From: Timema cristinae
Taxonomy: Eukaryota > Arthropoda > Insecta > Phasmatodea > Timematidae
Length of the DNA stretch: 64,000 nucleotides
Assembly (NCBI GenBank): GCA_039000515.1
Contig: JBCFYV010000935.1
Span: 61,046,346 to 61,110,345 of the forward strand
Direction: 5' to 3'
Each line of letters opens with the position of its first letter. Position 1 is the stretch's first letter. A program made the position numbers and the translations under genes. Below, one piece after another: positions 22,276-34,551 of the stretch. Under the pieces are notes generated by a model. It was given only the letters and a program-made list of their open reading frames with translations, ran no database searches and was not told where the DNA came from.

Positions 22276-23768
22276 AAATACCTCAAATAACTAAAATATA
22301 AAAATCATCAGTTTTGATTATTGATTTTTTGGAGACATGTTGAAAGCCAACTGTTCGGTTTTTCTCTCTAGTTCCCAATTAAAATGCAAAGTTTGATATA
22401 CTGAAAGGTTTTTTTTTTATATAAAAAGTTCAGTTCAAATAGTTTTTCTAAAAAAATTATACTGTCAAAATAGTCAAAATATCGCAATAAATCTAATAAG
22501 TAATGATGTTTATTCAAACGAACCTTTGTAAGATTTCCGGTTCAAACATATCTTTTAGAGACCAGAGCTTTTATAAATGTCGTGTTATCATTATTTTCTA
22601 ATGCATCCTATTTGGAAATGGTCCCAATAGATAGATAGTTACATAACGTGTTGATAATAAATTAGAACGCTACATAGGCCTGTCTCGCCTTGCCAGATCC
22701 ACTGTGACTCGAGCTTGTAAACTGCCTGCCACCGCAGGGGATCTCCGTAGTCATGGCCCTCTGGATACCAGATACAGAACCTGCCACCATTCAACACAGC
22801 AAGCCGTGACTTTCAATCACACCACTTAGCGCTCGCTAGCTTCGCTATTTATTTATACGATTTGTCGGAGGAACTCTTTAAAAAGGGATGGTGAGAATGG
22901 GGAGAGATAGGGGAGGAAAGTTAGTCCATTTAGCTGATGAAATAAAACTGGGTTGCGTTAAACTGGATTAAGGATCTCTCCTTTCTTTTGTTGTGCTCCA
23001 CGTGCCAAAATAGATTCCAGCCTCCCCCCTACTTTTCATCGCCCTCGCTAAGTAGTTCTATTGTAGCAGATAATTAATACTAAAGCTAGCTTTTATTGCC
23101 TTTGTGGCTATTGGATTTATTGGGACCGGTTGTATAGCACACTTATCTAATAAACGTTAAGTAAGCATTCTTTTATTTGCGCAGTTGAGGAAAATTGATT
23201 ATGATAATATTGATGTCATATTCAAAGTTTGTCACTCTACTTTTTTGAGGTAGTGTCCATTTGGATAGAAAATATACTGATCATATTAAAATTTACAAGG
23301 AACTTTTAAGGTTATTTTAGAATAATATTCGTAATAAGCTCATGTTTTCTCTTTTTCTTTTTTGTATTTTTGATATTTTATATAAGTTATTAGAAAAAAT
23401 AAAAAAACAAAATAAAGGTAATTTATTTTATTATTATTATTAATTATTATTTAATATTAGGAAAAAAATGGACCATTTAAAATTATATTGAAATTTTAAT
23501 GTGATTTAATATTGAAATAAATCAAAGGAAGGATATATAATTATCGATCCACTCAATAATAAAATCAATGCCACGTAATTTTAGATTCATATTTATAGTT
23601 AATACATATAACAATAGCGTTTTAAAATATTAAATCTATAACTATGGGTATGATCTTTGGAACGTTTAGCTTCGCGACGGAAATACTTTGTTTTGGATCT
23701 CGACAAGGTTGAGAATTGGATCTTCACTTGTGAAAACGGGCGGGGCGAAGGAGATGCGGAGCTCACTC
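22276..23768. other. No gene recognised
   Basis: Intergenic. A GC-richer, apparently unique patch lies at 22680-22830 (CACTGTGACTCGAGC nearby). The rest is AT-rich. Confidence 0.45.
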
Positions 23769-23771
23769 TAA

Positions 23772-24285
23772 ACTGTGGATTCACGCGTTCGCCGAAAAAC
23801 AAACGCAGAACAGAAACGTGGTCACGTGACGCGGTCTAAGCCAATTACAAGATTTCCTCTTGGCTGTTCCGCTAAAGTTCAACTCATCTCTACTTTGTCC
23901 GCTCTGATAGAGATGTTCGACACAGGAGAACCAATCAAAATCTCAGAACCAACCATCTCAAATCAGTGCGCATGCGCATTTCCAACACATGCTCTCTACA
24001 TACAGAAGCTAGCTGACAACTTCGTTGTCCGTTGTGAGGAGATTTGAAATAACCTGTTAATGTAAAGCGTGTGTTAACGTGTATTGGATGTGCCACAACA
24101 AAACATTATAATTTGTAGACAACCATCGGAACAATGATCTAAAATATATGTTTATCACCTAGAAAATAAAATATGTTGATAAACAGCTGTTTAAAGCGTT
24201 GCAACGCATCATGGGTCAACTTAAAGTGTGTGAATTACTGCGCAGATTCTGATTTCTATTTTTCGTCGAACGTGTGAATCAAACT
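23772..24285. mobile_element. PIF/Harbinger-like non-autonomous element, copy 2
   Basis: Best-preserved copy, 514 bp. The left end is ACTGTGGATTCACGCGTTCG and the right end the inverse of AGTTTGATTCACACGTTCG. TAA flanks both sides (23769-23771 and 24286-24288). A further GTGAATTCACACG-type end lies immediately downstream at about 24292, possibly a second broken copy. The open frames here are incidental. Confidence 0.68.
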
Positions 24286-24488
24286 TAAAGGTGAATTCAC
24301 ACGTACGCTGAAATTTGAAAACAGTACAGTGAGTCAGCACCGCTTAATTGGGCAGCTGTTCACACGCTCGGGGAAAGTTGGGAATCTCTGTTTACCCATG
24401 ATGCATTGTAACATCAAACATACAAACGAAAATATCACAATCAGTGCAAGTTACTGTATTTAAAATAAAATTATATGTTTTTTCCTTA

Positions 24489-25243
24489 AGCCTCGTTTAT
24501 ATTGTAACACAACATGTTAGCCAAGACAATCCCAACAAGTTGTGTTACAATATAAACGCATTATTATTGTTGGGGATGTTGGCCAACATGTTGGTGTTGA
24601 GAGAGCCGGTCACAGCCAACAAGTTGTGTTGGGTCGTGTTGGATCGTTTGTTGGAGATAATAAACGACCAACCCAACATGTTGGCTGATTTGGGAGGTTC
24701 TGCGCATGCCCTATAGAGTCGAGTCAGTCTCTATCCTTGGCAACGCACGTGTTTTGTGCTATACATAAAGTATCCCATAAAGCGCAGAGTTGTGGCAAAT
24801 TTTCCTCCCGGAGTCACAACATCTTTCCTTTCCACTTTACCACGTAAATAAGGATACAGAAGTGTAACTAAGCATTCAAAGTCCACCTATTACATGCGTG
24901 CAAAGTTATCAATTCCACTTTGCAAATGTAGGTAATTCGTTATCCCCATATACGCACCTTCACTTTGACGTTTAGCAACAAACAAACAAAAAACTTCAAA
25001 CACCCACCATTTCTTACGTTTTGGTTTTGTCTGCAAGAGTACACTTCCTGTCAACACAATAAATGAAGAATGGCAAGTAATATGATGTTATCCATGGATA
25101 GAGATGTGTAAAATGATTAAAAACTAGCGGAGGACCCAGGATGTTGGATACAACAAGTTGGCGACAATAAACGAAACTTACTTTTCCGAAAAATGTTGTC
25201 CCCCAACATGTTAGGTCCAACTTGTTACATAATAAACGAGGCT
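24489..25243. mobile_element. TTA-flanked DNA transposon with clustered palindromes
   Basis: 755 bp. The ends begin AGCCTCGTTTAT (the right end inverse has the same 12 bases) and TTA flanks at 24486-24488 and 25244-25246. At least eight sites of the form CAACATGTTG or CAACAAGTTG lie inside both ends. The TTA duplication fits PIF/Harbinger. No transposase is encoded; the open frames 24444-24716 and 25014-25469 cross the borders. Confidence 0.72.
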
Positions 25244-25246
25244 TTA

Positions 25247-25711
25247 CCGCCTGGGTTTGATTTCTGTCATCGACAAAACTCATGGTTTCCAATAAACAGT
25301 CATTTTTCATCATCACTTTTGAGATACGCCATCTTGAGAATGTGCTGTTTTTATAAATAACGCATGTTTTAAAGTTTGCGCATGCGCTGATCGGGTCTAC
25401 TTGGCCAGTTTTCTGTAGAAGCGCTGGAAAAGTTGAAATTATATCTACTCGGGCAGTTCGGGGCCACACTGGCCATACGGACTTCTTGTGATTGGATTAG
25501 AGCTGTCATGTGACCAAATATAAGCACTGGTCACGTTTTACAACGATCGTGGGAATCCACAGTAAGGATGCCGTTTTATAACCTCTCATGTTAATCGCAT
25601 ATGGGTGTTGTGTTCGCCTGAACCACGTCACATGGGGGTGTCATTTGGGACATTATCTATTAAAGACATTGTCTGACCATCCACTACCATGAGACAAGTA
25701 ATAATAATATT
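25247..25711. other. No gene recognised
   Basis: Intergenic, moderately GC. Contains GGTCTACTTGG and a CATGTGACC element near 25508, of unknown meaning. Confidence 0.4.
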
Positions 25712-25721
25712 TAATTATTTT

Positions 25722-26042
25722 TAGGTGATCTGGTGGTCTAGGGGTAAGGTGTCGGACTTCTGTGCTGGGGGTCCGGGGTTCAATCCTCGGTCACGGCACA
25801 GATTTATCTGATTACTAAACTCTTCCTTCACCTCTGACAAGAAGTGTATTAATCACAACTTGTTAATGTATGGAATGTCAGACCTCCACCGTGGTTCGGA
25901 TTTCACGTTAAACTGTAGGTCCTCGATTTCATCTCACAATCACCCTACCATTACACATTAGCGTAAGTGCGTATAACCCTAACGGGTAGTAAGACTCGGT
26001 CATATAATAATATAATAATAATAATTAATAATAATAATAATA
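25722..26042 (+). mobile_element. SINE-A, full length, with TSD
   Basis: Head GGTGATCTGGTGGTCTAGGG, box B GGGGTTCAATCCTCGG, mutated palindrome (CCCTAACGGG) in the tail, then an irregular (TAA)n. The 10-bp TSD TAATTATTTT is at 25712-25721 and 26043-26052. Confidence 0.92.
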
Positions 26043-26052
26043 TAATTATTTT

Positions 26053-26734
26053 GGATTTATTCAATTAAAATGACACATGCTTACACAGTATTTAAGACAG
26101 TCGGAACAAAAGGTTAATTATCGATACGAGGCAGCTTTAAAGTTTGAAATTTGGATGTTAGTGCGGCGCGGACCTTACCTACAGCGGGGTTGTAGGACAA
26201 GTGAAGTTGGAGTAGCACTCTTCCTTCGTTATAGTCAAACAAGAAAGGATCTATAATTTTCCCGTTTTATGAGAATACACCATAATTCATCATATTTTGA
26301 AACGAGAAAGAAAAAAAAACTGTGTAAAAACAAATAGGTTATCTGGGCGTACCTTGTTGGGGACATTTTACCTAGGAAGAGGGGTTGCAACCCGTTAGCA
26401 AAAACTAAGATTCTACGACGGCGTCACAAAGACTTGTCAACTATATAAAAAATAAAATAAAAGGACCACCCAGACTTGTTAAATCAGTAGAGAAGGTTTT
26501 AACACATAAGGATTCAATAAGTTCAATATAATAAAACTGTCCATTAACTTGAGATATATTAAGGGTGAAAACTTTTGATCTGGAATAATATGAAAGGGGG
26601 TAATCTATATCATTAGATAGGCCTATTGCAAAACAAAAGTTATATTTAACATCTCTTCCTCGTGGGGGTCCAACGAATCATGCCCCTGGCTGGTAGGCCA
26701 CTTTCTCTCCACCCGCCGCTCAATATCAAACATG
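26053..26734. other. No gene recognised
   Basis: Unique intergenic sequence without a convincing frame. Confidence 0.5.
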
Positions 26735-27020
26735 ATTATTAGCACCATGTCTTACTACCCGTTCGGGTTATACGCACTTACGCTAATATTAAATGGTAGG
26801 ATGATTGTGAGATGAAATGAAGGACCTACAGTTTAACGTGGGATCCGAACCACGGTGAAGGTCTGGCATTCCACACTTTCACAAGTTGTGATTAATACAC
26901 GTCTTGTCAGAGGTGAAGGAAGGGTTTGGTAATCAGATAAATCTGTGCCGGGACCGAGGATTGAATCCCGGACCCCCAATACAGAAGTCTGACACGTTAC
27001 CCCTAGACCGCCAGGTCACC
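26735..27020 (-). mobile_element. SINE-A, full length
   Basis: Left AGCACCATGTCTTACTACCC, right CTAGACCGCCAGGTCACC. The 3' simple repeat is only ATTATT, so the tail is very short. No certain TSD. Confidence 0.9.
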
Positions 27021-27849
27021 TGATATAAAACTTTTTTTTTTTTTTTTTCTGGATTCGACCAGAGTGCAATTTAGCCGGTAGCATCTTCTTTAGCCACCAA
27101 GTGTCTCAGAAATGGGTATGACTTGGCAGATAAGGGGCTGGGGAGGTTGTTTCGTATACTACACACACAAAACGTCGAGTAAGCTTAGCTCAAATTTGTA
27201 AATAAAAAAAAAGACTAAGCAAAATATAGAACACTTCATATTATGACCGAAAATTAGTTCCTACACTTTTATATACACCCCCCGACCCCTCCCCCTTTCA
27301 AATGACACACACCCTTTCTACATCCTTTAAAACCCGTCTTAACCAAACAACCTAAAGGTGAACCACTAACACATCCCCACCAATAAATAAAAAAACACCC
27401 CATCCCCCCACCAAACTCCCTAAAAACACACTCGTCGCGAAAACCATCCCTCGCCAATTACGGCCTCCACCCCTCTCTATACGATACGGTGCAGAACCGT
27501 AACAGATGCGCTACATTGCCACCCATTACACGATTCACTTGGTTATTCATTGGGGGGCGGGGAACCCCCTATACCCCCTCGACCCCTTCTAATACTAGAT
27601 ATTAAATTATCATGACAATTGTAGATGGTGCCTAAGGGTAGGGGGGGTGTAGGGGACACGGTGGTTTGGGTTATTTATTAGGGGTGGGTTTGTTAACACC
27701 CTAGCTGTTTGCATCGTCACGGACAAATCCAATAAAACGCGACCCATCCGCATCCCGGACGCTCGCTTCCCGTCAAAGTAGGTACCAGGGTCGAATCCCG
27801 TTGAAGGATGAACGATCGGGGAATAAAAATATAGTAAAATATTGTTTGT
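27021..27849. other. No gene recognised; T and C tracts
   Basis: A T tract lies at 27030-27048, and a C-rich strand at 27275-27480 creates a Gly/Cys-rich minus frame that is not a gene. At 27786-27803 GGGTCGAATCCCGTTG resembles a SINE box B without a recognisable head. Confidence 0.4.
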
Positions 27850-28042
27850 ATACAGCGTATTACTACCCGTACATGACTATATTCTAATTACTCTAGTGTG
27901 CCGCATTTTCGTGGTGGGAAACCATTTAGAGAAAACCACCCTCATGCATTTGACCGGGATTTCGAACCACGATCACCTCGTCATCAGCAGTCTAGTCTAT
28001 AGCGAGAGTAATGCCTTAAGCCATGCGGCCACCGAAGAAGTT
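27850..28042 (-). mobile_element. SINE-B, internally deleted
   Basis: Inverse tail, then body with a deletion (GTGTGCCGCATTTTCGTGG). Box B inverse TTTCGAACCACGATCACC and head inverse CATGCGGCCACCGAAG follow. Confidence 0.78.
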
Positions 28043-28501
28043 TAGGGTTATATTATCATAGAGCTCACTGGTTGAAATAAAAAACACGAGTAGGTGAGAG
28101 GTCAGAAAGTTATCTTGGTTTCGATCCTGACACGCTGCATTAGAGATTATTTTTTTAAATTTTTAAAAGGAAATGATTATGTTCTGTCTTAAAAATCTAT
28201 TATCATATTCCTTTTGATTGACGAAAGGTTCTTGAAGTCTATAAATATAATTAATAGGTCTGTATACGTGACTGTAAGCTCTAAATCCAAGCCTAATATA
28301 TTTATTTACCATTGTTATTATCACGAGCACTTTAACATAAGTGTGATTAAATCAAGTGCTGAGAAAACACTTAAAATAAACCCCACGTCATTTGTGGGAT
28401 TAACCTTGAACACGTCCTCTCCACGTGGATGTTAAAAATATGCCTGAGCCTAGATTTGAATTAATACTAAGTATCTTGTGTGGGAGAAGGGGGTTAACGC
28501 C
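28043..28501. other. No gene recognised
   Basis: At 28095-28130 the words AGGTCAGAAAGTTATC and TGGTTTCGATCCTGAC resemble a tRNA-like SINE head, but the match is weak. Confidence 0.35.
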
Positions 28502-28503
28502 TA

Positions 28504-28982
28504 AGGCTGGTTTAACACCAACGAGTCTAGTAACCCCAAGTCTAACCGAAACAAGAGTCCATGATGCGGCAGATTACAGATCTCGTCAGTCCAGCAGAGT
28601 CAGTGTGTTATTTCCACGTGCTTTCCAAAGCTAACAGCATGGACATTGAATACCTCATTGTTATCGTTCATGAGAATCCTTCGATATTTAACCCGTCTAT
28701 CCCAAACATCGGGATAGAAATACAGTTTCCTCTATTTGGAAACAAATGTGAAAAACTACCAAAGGTGTGGGTAAATCCACACTAAGCGACGTCTTTTTAG
28801 GCGTCTACGCCAGTACCTCCATACAATTGTATTTATAGAAACCGCTAAGACTTCATACATATTGCGCGACCTCTTTGAACAAACTAGTGGACTCGATGAC
28901 TCGACTCACTAGTATGAAAGGCCTTGACTCTAGAGTCAGAATGGACTCGACTCCATGAAACTCGTTGGTGTGAAACCAGCCT
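28504..28982. mobile_element. Inverted-repeat DNA element, about 480 bp
   Basis: Ends read AGGCTGGTTTAACACCAACG on the left and the inverse of AGGCTGGTTTCACACCAACG on the right, with TA on each side. Several GACTCGACTC-like words sit near the right end. Open frames inside are short and unrecognised. Class unknown; the end style resembles Harbinger-like elements. Confidence 0.7.
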
Positions 28983-28984
28983 TA

Positions 28985-29662
28985 CGCTTTAGTCTCCGAC
29001 CAAGGATCTCTGTACTTATCAATTTATTATACGAAATACTAAAACCACGGCGACCACGACTCATCTGGCCTGAATATATTTTATATCCTCAAGAAGCACT
29101 CTTTAGGGCTGTGATTGTCAATCGGCGCGTACAGTGACGTCACTCTAAGTGTGCCCGTGACATCTAGTGTTTTTACTGAGTTTATTTACCTTTATTAAGA
29201 GAAGTTAAACTAATTGAGTTAGAAATATGTAAATAAAAAAGTAAATAAAATAAGAAACGAGACCATTATTAACTACAATCATACTTTTAAAGAACGAATC
29301 TTATCTGACAGCAGAAAAGTGACTAGATCTACGTTCATGTATTCATAATACAAGTCATGTGATCTATATTGTTATTAAAAACATTAAAATAATACTAATA
29401 TTGGACCGCAAAAAGGTTTGTATTTGCTAAAAGATTTTCTCCTACCAAAATATTACAAAATATAAAATAAGAAAAATAAAGGGAAGTCGGAACTCAGTTT
29501 TTCAAAACAATAAATAATTTTTCAGCAGCTTCACAATACAAAGATGTAGCTTTATATGGATATTTAACCACAAAGATATTTTAACTGACTATACCTTGAA
29601 AACATTTTTGTAGCCATGTTTTATTTGAATACGATAATAGTGACTCTCTAAATTAAAGGGAC
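28985..29662. other. No gene recognised
   Basis: AT-rich intergenic sequence. Confidence 0.5.
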
Positions 29663-29736
29663 TAGGTAGCGTTATATATATATATATAATATATATATAT
29701 ATAATAGTAAAGATATAATATATAGAGAGAGAGAGT
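29663..29736. repeat. (TA)n followed by (GA)n microsatellite
   Basis: Two (TA)n blocks interrupted by AATAG, then GAGAGAGAGAG. Confidence 0.9.
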
Positions 29737-30847
29737 ATTTTTTAATGCTGCTAACCAGTATTAACGACACTAAGAAAAAAAATACTCCCAGAACCTGAGG
29801 CTCAAGCCACTGTCTATCGGGTAAAATTCAAGCAAGTAAGCTCACACCTAACTACTGGCCACTAGCCCTGTGATGGCACAAAGTATTATTTATATCGGGA
29901 GAATTTAAGGCAGCCGCCTCGGTCAGTGAGAAAGTATCAATCGCTGTTAGGCTTCAAAACAATAGTTTCTGTCGTTTTCTGGAACTATTGCTCTATTCTG
30001 TATAAGCCTATACTCCCTTTCACCCTTCACCTACAACCACCCTTTGTCATGTCAATAAGAAAGAGGAGAAAGAAAACTACGAAAATTCTTATCTCAAGGT
30101 AAAGAGAAAAGCTCGCTACTAGTTTTCAAATATGTTAAAATTTTCTGTTGTGAGCTTATCAACATATTTCTGTATTGGTTAAATGAAGGCTATATCTTTA
30201 AGACTAGTCTCATAGCTCCGGAAATATGATTAAAAATTCTTTAAAAATGAGCTAATGTTACATTTTCACGCATTTTTTGCTATTAATAAAACTAAAATAT
30301 AGAATTGTTAAGAAAGGAAAAAAGAGCCTTGTTGGAATCTTTAGATATTTATTTCGGCGTGAATCAAATTTTGAAATAACACATCGCAGAATTAAATATT
30401 GCGTTAAAGCTGAACGTATGCACAGAAATTTCTCGTTTACCAAACTGGCACCCTTAAAATTGATCGGAAATATTTTAGTTTCGGGTTTTTCTCACTAAAA
30501 GATCCGTTTATTCCGAAGATAGGGGCTCGATTCTCAACCGGGTCCACTGAAAACTTCTCTTTACCACAATGTGGTTCCTGATTCATTATTTTATCATAGG
30601 TAATTCTGGTGTATTTAATTAAAAATACACTCTCAGACCTGTTGATAACACAAATTATATTCTGTCCTTTCATGATAGTTCTGGTTTTATAAAAAAACTT
30701 TTTTGTAAATATAATAAAACAGATTCGTTTTCATCTGCCTTTAAAATAGATTTGATCCTATTAACAAGAGATATGAATTGACTTAATCAGTCAAAGCGAT
30801 TGGACAGATTCGCAAGGCTGTTGAATACAGAAATGTTCTTCTAATTG
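29737..30847. other. No gene recognised
   Basis: AT-rich. At about 30518-30560 GGGGCTCGATTCTCAACCGG and GTCCACTGAAAAC look like a short SINE-B piece around box B. The open frames 30258-30673 overlap on both strands and have no motif. Confidence 0.45.
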
Positions 30848-30998
30848 TTATTAAGTATTACTAATTACGCTAATATGTTAGGGATAAGGAAGATTGAATT
30901 TTAGAGGAAGTTTACCCACTTTTGCGTGGAGAGAGAGTGGAAAACCGTTTAGTAATATACCACCAGGAGTACACCCTACTGGTACTCGAACCTACGTT
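30848..30998 (-). mobile_element. SINE-B internal fragment
   Basis: Retains the body (TTGCGTGGAGAGAGAGTGGA) and a decayed box B inverse (GGTACTCGAACCTACG). Both the shared tail and the head are missing. Confidence 0.72.
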
Positions 30999-31237
30999 AC
31001 GTAACTTTTGACATCAAAAGTGAATATAATTATTTCAAAAGTAAGCTTTTTTTTACACTAAAAGAAAGATTCAGATTGAATACAAGTCAGAATCAGAAGT
31101 TATCTATAAGTATGTTTACAAACGGTGAAAACATGAAAAATAGTATTTTTTTCTCAACATTAGAATGTTAGTATAAGTTCTGTGTTACGTAACACTGATG
31201 CACCTTCCCACCACCCATGTAACACCATGCAAATCAG

Positions 31238-31390
31238 GGGTTCGCAAACTCTTTGAGACACCACTGCCCTTCATACGTCAGATTTTGCGTGTGACAACCC
31301 TATAACCAATATATATTTTTTAAATCCTAAATTCGATTTTCTGGCAGTTTTTTTGAAATAAGACGCACTTTTAGGGAATCCCTATGGTGT
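31238..31390 (+). mobile_element. hAT terminal fragment
   Basis: CAGGGGTTCGCAAACTCTTT followed by GAGACACCACTGCCC is a typical hAT left end. It directly precedes the next element, so it may be a truncated neighbour. No partner end found. Confidence 0.45.
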
Positions 31391-31394
31391 AAGC

Positions 31395-32981
31395 CAGTGG
31401 TTCTCAAACTTTTTTTTTAGATTGTACCCCTTGGACATGACTAAAAGTTTAATGTACCCCCAAGACAAAAAAAATTCAAATTACAGATTTAAAAATTATA
31501 TGACCACATGGTATATTATTAGTCTATTTAATCTATTGTTAAAAAATATCTGTAATCGAAGTATTTCAAATGTGAAAGCGCTATTTATAGAGAATTCTAC
31601 TGTTATAGCCTTAATATTATCTCTTATTGAGAATCGTTATGATAAGTTAAAAAAAACATAATTTTACTGTAAAAAAGTTTTAAACATTTCTTCGCAAATT
31701 TGTTTAAAAATAAAGAAAAAAGTAAACCTAAACACAATATTTCCAAATAAAATTTTTCAATTGTAATTCTGGAGCTGATCGCAAAGTTTTTCAATGAGAG
31801 GGGCATGGCTGCATGGCTTGGTACAACTTCTTTTTGTTTATCTCTGGTTGTCCAGTTGAATTTTTCAAGCGGAGGTCCGGCTTCAAATTAAGCTATTGCG
31901 GTTCTTATTTCTTAAGCACGGTACACCATGGATAAAAAAACCACTCTTACGGAGATATGTTGTTGAGAAAGACATAATAAACTTGATGTCATGGTCAGCA
32001 ATATGTGGAAACTCGTTCAGCCTTTGCAACCAAAGTCTGCCAAAGAAGTTTTCTTGAGACTGGATTTGAGAGTTTCATCACAAGACAGTTCAATAATTTC
32101 TTTCGTTGAAAAGAAGTTTGGTAGACTGGAATCTTCCACTGCAGAAAAAGGGTATTGCATCCAAAACTCGCTCCCTAAATTCTCAGGAAAATATTCGTCA
32201 AAGTCTTCAATAAAACCCAGAGAATCTCTTATTTTATTAACAACTGAATCATGAAGCTCAAGTTCATTTTCTTCTACGAAATTTTCTAAAGAACGAAATA
32301 ATTACAGCTGTACCTTCACAAATTCTTTTGGTTTCAAATTGAAGTTTATTTTTAAAGCTTTTATTTCGTAATGAACCATGAAGGGTGTTGTGTGTTAACC
32401 CTTCAGACCTTTATTCAACTCATTCAGTCTCTGAAATCTGTAATTAAACTCACATTTGCTGTCAGAGAGGAAAAAACTAACTTCTCGTCCCATTTCATAC
32501 AAACAAGAAAGAAAATTTCGTTTGGAAAGCCACCTTAACACGAATTATATGTTTGAGTAACATTGTCATGAATAGGCCAATATAATATAATACATAACCA
32601 CAAATAGATTGGAACTCATTACTATATAAAAATCACCGCAATATATCTCTACAACTGCGTTGCGAGTTTGAGTAATATCACTGATAGAGAAAGAGTATGT
32701 CATCAAGTAATTAATGACTGTTCAGGGAAGATGCTCAAATTACTCTAAATATGAGCAAGATAACTGCTAACATAGGTGTCAAGTAGAGGGTTGAAAATTC
32801 TCAGAAATCTGTCTCCAGCCGAGAGCAAATAGGGGAAAAAGACGGGTGGAAATAACCAGATGACGGCAAAAGCTAACAGTTATGGTTTTCCATAAGTCCC
32901 TTGTCATTTTGCCAACTTTCCCTTGAGAGCTTCTCGCATACCCCCTGAAAGGTGCCCGCGTACCCCAGTTTGAGAACCCTG
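31395..32981 (-). mobile_element. Degraded hAT transposon
   Basis: Left end CAGTGGTTCTCAAACTTTTT; the right end is the inverse of CAGGGTTCTCAAACTGGGGT. The element contains a decayed transposase on the minus strand. The immediate 8-mers outside do not match, so the TSD is lost or one end belongs to another copy. Confidence 0.72.
31840..32560 (-). pseudogene. hAT transposase remnant (C-terminal dimerisation region)
   Basis: Reading the minus strand from about 32560 downward gives a broken protein. One frame includes LGFIEDFDEYF and FWMQYPFSAVEDSSLPNFFS (32240-32070). A 1-base shift then gives WLQRLNEFPHIADHDIKF, and SFSTTYLRKSGF falls at 31942-31975. The pattern of Trp-Leu, a spacer and then FSTTYLCESGFS-like residues is the hAT dimerisation domain as found in transposases of the ZBED5/FAM200 type. 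Stop codons and at least one frameshift remain, so it cannot be functional. The plus-strand open frame at 31991-32254 is its shadow. Confidence 0.75.
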
Positions 32982-33284
32982 AAGTAGATATTATACCTCC
33001 CTCCCCCTTCCTCCTCTTCTCAACAGCGTTATGGATGACCCTTCAAGGTACGAACCAGGCTCTTCCAAAGACAGCACCTCACCGCGACGCCTGATTCAAG
33101 CAGAATACTACCCCCACAAGGTCCCCATGTTAGCCGGGAAGGAGGGGAGGTTTTAATGAAGTCCATTCAGTCCCCCTCTTATCCCCTCGAGTTAACGGGT
33201 CCTTGGGCCGGGATCCCTCTTGTTTACTCTTCTAGTTACTGCCATTAAACATCCTCTTTCCCTCCACCCCTCCCGAAATATCAA
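32982..33284. other. No gene recognised
   Basis: Pyrimidine-rich, relatively GC-rich, no frame. Confidence 0.45.
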
Positions 33285-33450
33285 CACCCGCCTCGGTGGC
33301 CGCACGGTCCAAGGCGTCACTCTCCTGTTATACTGGAACGCCGAGGACGGGAAGATATGGGTTTGAGTCCCGGTCAGGTATACAAATTGAGGGTACACTT
33401 CCTTCAGATTAAACATTCGTCGTCCCTGGTAGATTAGCGTAATTAGTGGC
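33285..33450 (+). mobile_element. SINE-B, internally deleted
   Basis: Head CCGCCTCGGTGGCCGCACGG, box B GGGTTTGAGTCCCGGTCAGG. The body lacks the CCACTCTCCCTCC segment, and the copy ends at GATTAGCGTAATTAGTGGC where the next SINE begins. Confidence 0.75.
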
Positions 33451-33451
33451 G

Positions 33452-33581
33452 GGTACAGTCTTGGGCTAAAGTGATCGCCTCAGGACCTGACGCTCGTGGG
33501 TTCATACCCAGCTGGGGTCAACGCATTTTTATTGAGCGATAAACGTCCGTATCTCAACTTCCTTTGGAGGGGAAATAAAGT
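33452..33581 (+). mobile_element. SINE-E
   Basis: AAAGTGATCGCCTCAGGACC, box-B-like GTGGGTTCATACCCAGCTGG and GGTCAACGCATTTTTATTGA match 22019-22130. This copy ends GGGGAAATAAAGTC, perhaps its true 3' end. Confidence 0.68.
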
Positions 33582-33859
33582 CTATTATTATTATTATCAT
33601 CACCGCGTCTTACTACCCGTTCGGATTATACTCACGCTAATGTGCAATGGTAGGGTGATTGTGAGATGAAATGGAGGACCTACAGTTTAACGTGGGATCC
33701 GAACCACGGTGGAGGCCTGACATTCTCCACATTCACAAGTTGTGATTAATACACGTCTTGTCAGAGGTGAAGGAAGGGTATGGTAATCAGATAGATCTGT
33801 GCGGGGAGCGAGGATTGAACCCCGGACCCTCAGTACAGAAATCCAACACCTTACCCCTA
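33582..33859 (-). mobile_element. SINE-A inserted at the SINE-E 3' end
   Basis: TSD GGAAATAAAGTC at 33570-33581 and GGAAGTAAAGTC at 33860-33871 (one mismatch). The copy is cut at CCTTACCCCTA, so it lost about 20 bases of the 5' head on insertion. Confidence 0.88.
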
Positions 33860-33993
33860 GGAAGTAAAGTCGTCGGTCCCGTGACGATTGTGGCTTATAA
33901 AACCACATACTGACTTAGAGTAGATAGTACAGTTTGAACCAGGCGTCGCGTCGTGGGGAGGGATAATGTAGTCTAATTAATAAAAAATTTGTT

Positions 33994-34230
33994 GGACTGT
34001 GTCTAACTACCCATTCTGGTTGTACCTATATGTACTAATTAAGCTAATGTGTTAAGTATGAGTAGGCTGCATTTAGAGGAAGTGCACCTGCATTTTCGTG
34101 AAGAGAAATAGAGTACAAAATTGTTTAGGAAAAAACTAAGTACGCCAAACCGGGATTCTAACCCCAATCTACCTATCAGATATTACGGTATATGTGACAC
34201 CTTAGACCACGTAGCCACCAAAGTGGGCTA
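33994..34230 (-). mobile_element. SINE-B, diverged
   Basis: Inverse tail GTGTCTAACTACCCATTCTG, box B inverse GGGATTCTAACCCCAATC, head inverse CGTAGCCACCAAAGTGGG. Confidence 0.8.
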
Positions 34231-34551
34231 CAACAAAATTCAAACATTATTATTTTTATTTATTTTAAATTCATTAAACTGATGAAAATTTTACTGTTGT
34301 CAAATTAAGAATGCCAAGATTAGCACTTCTATTTGTTTTTTGATTCGATTGTGATTTTGTATCTTATTTCCCGGTTAATCGGCTGTGAGTTGTAGTCAAG
34401 TGCAATCCGAGCAGTAGATCTTGTAGGGCTAAGATTGAGGGATGTGTGGTATCAACGACAACAGCTCTTAGTAACCACTGACACGTCCATCACAGACTTT
34501 GCCTTAAAATATGAATGAATAAGTGACCCTGACCACGGGATGATCACGGGA

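Noticed and set aside
31991..32254. An 87-codon plus-strand frame
   Set aside because: It is the shadow of the hAT transposase remnant, whose recognisable residues are on the minus strand.
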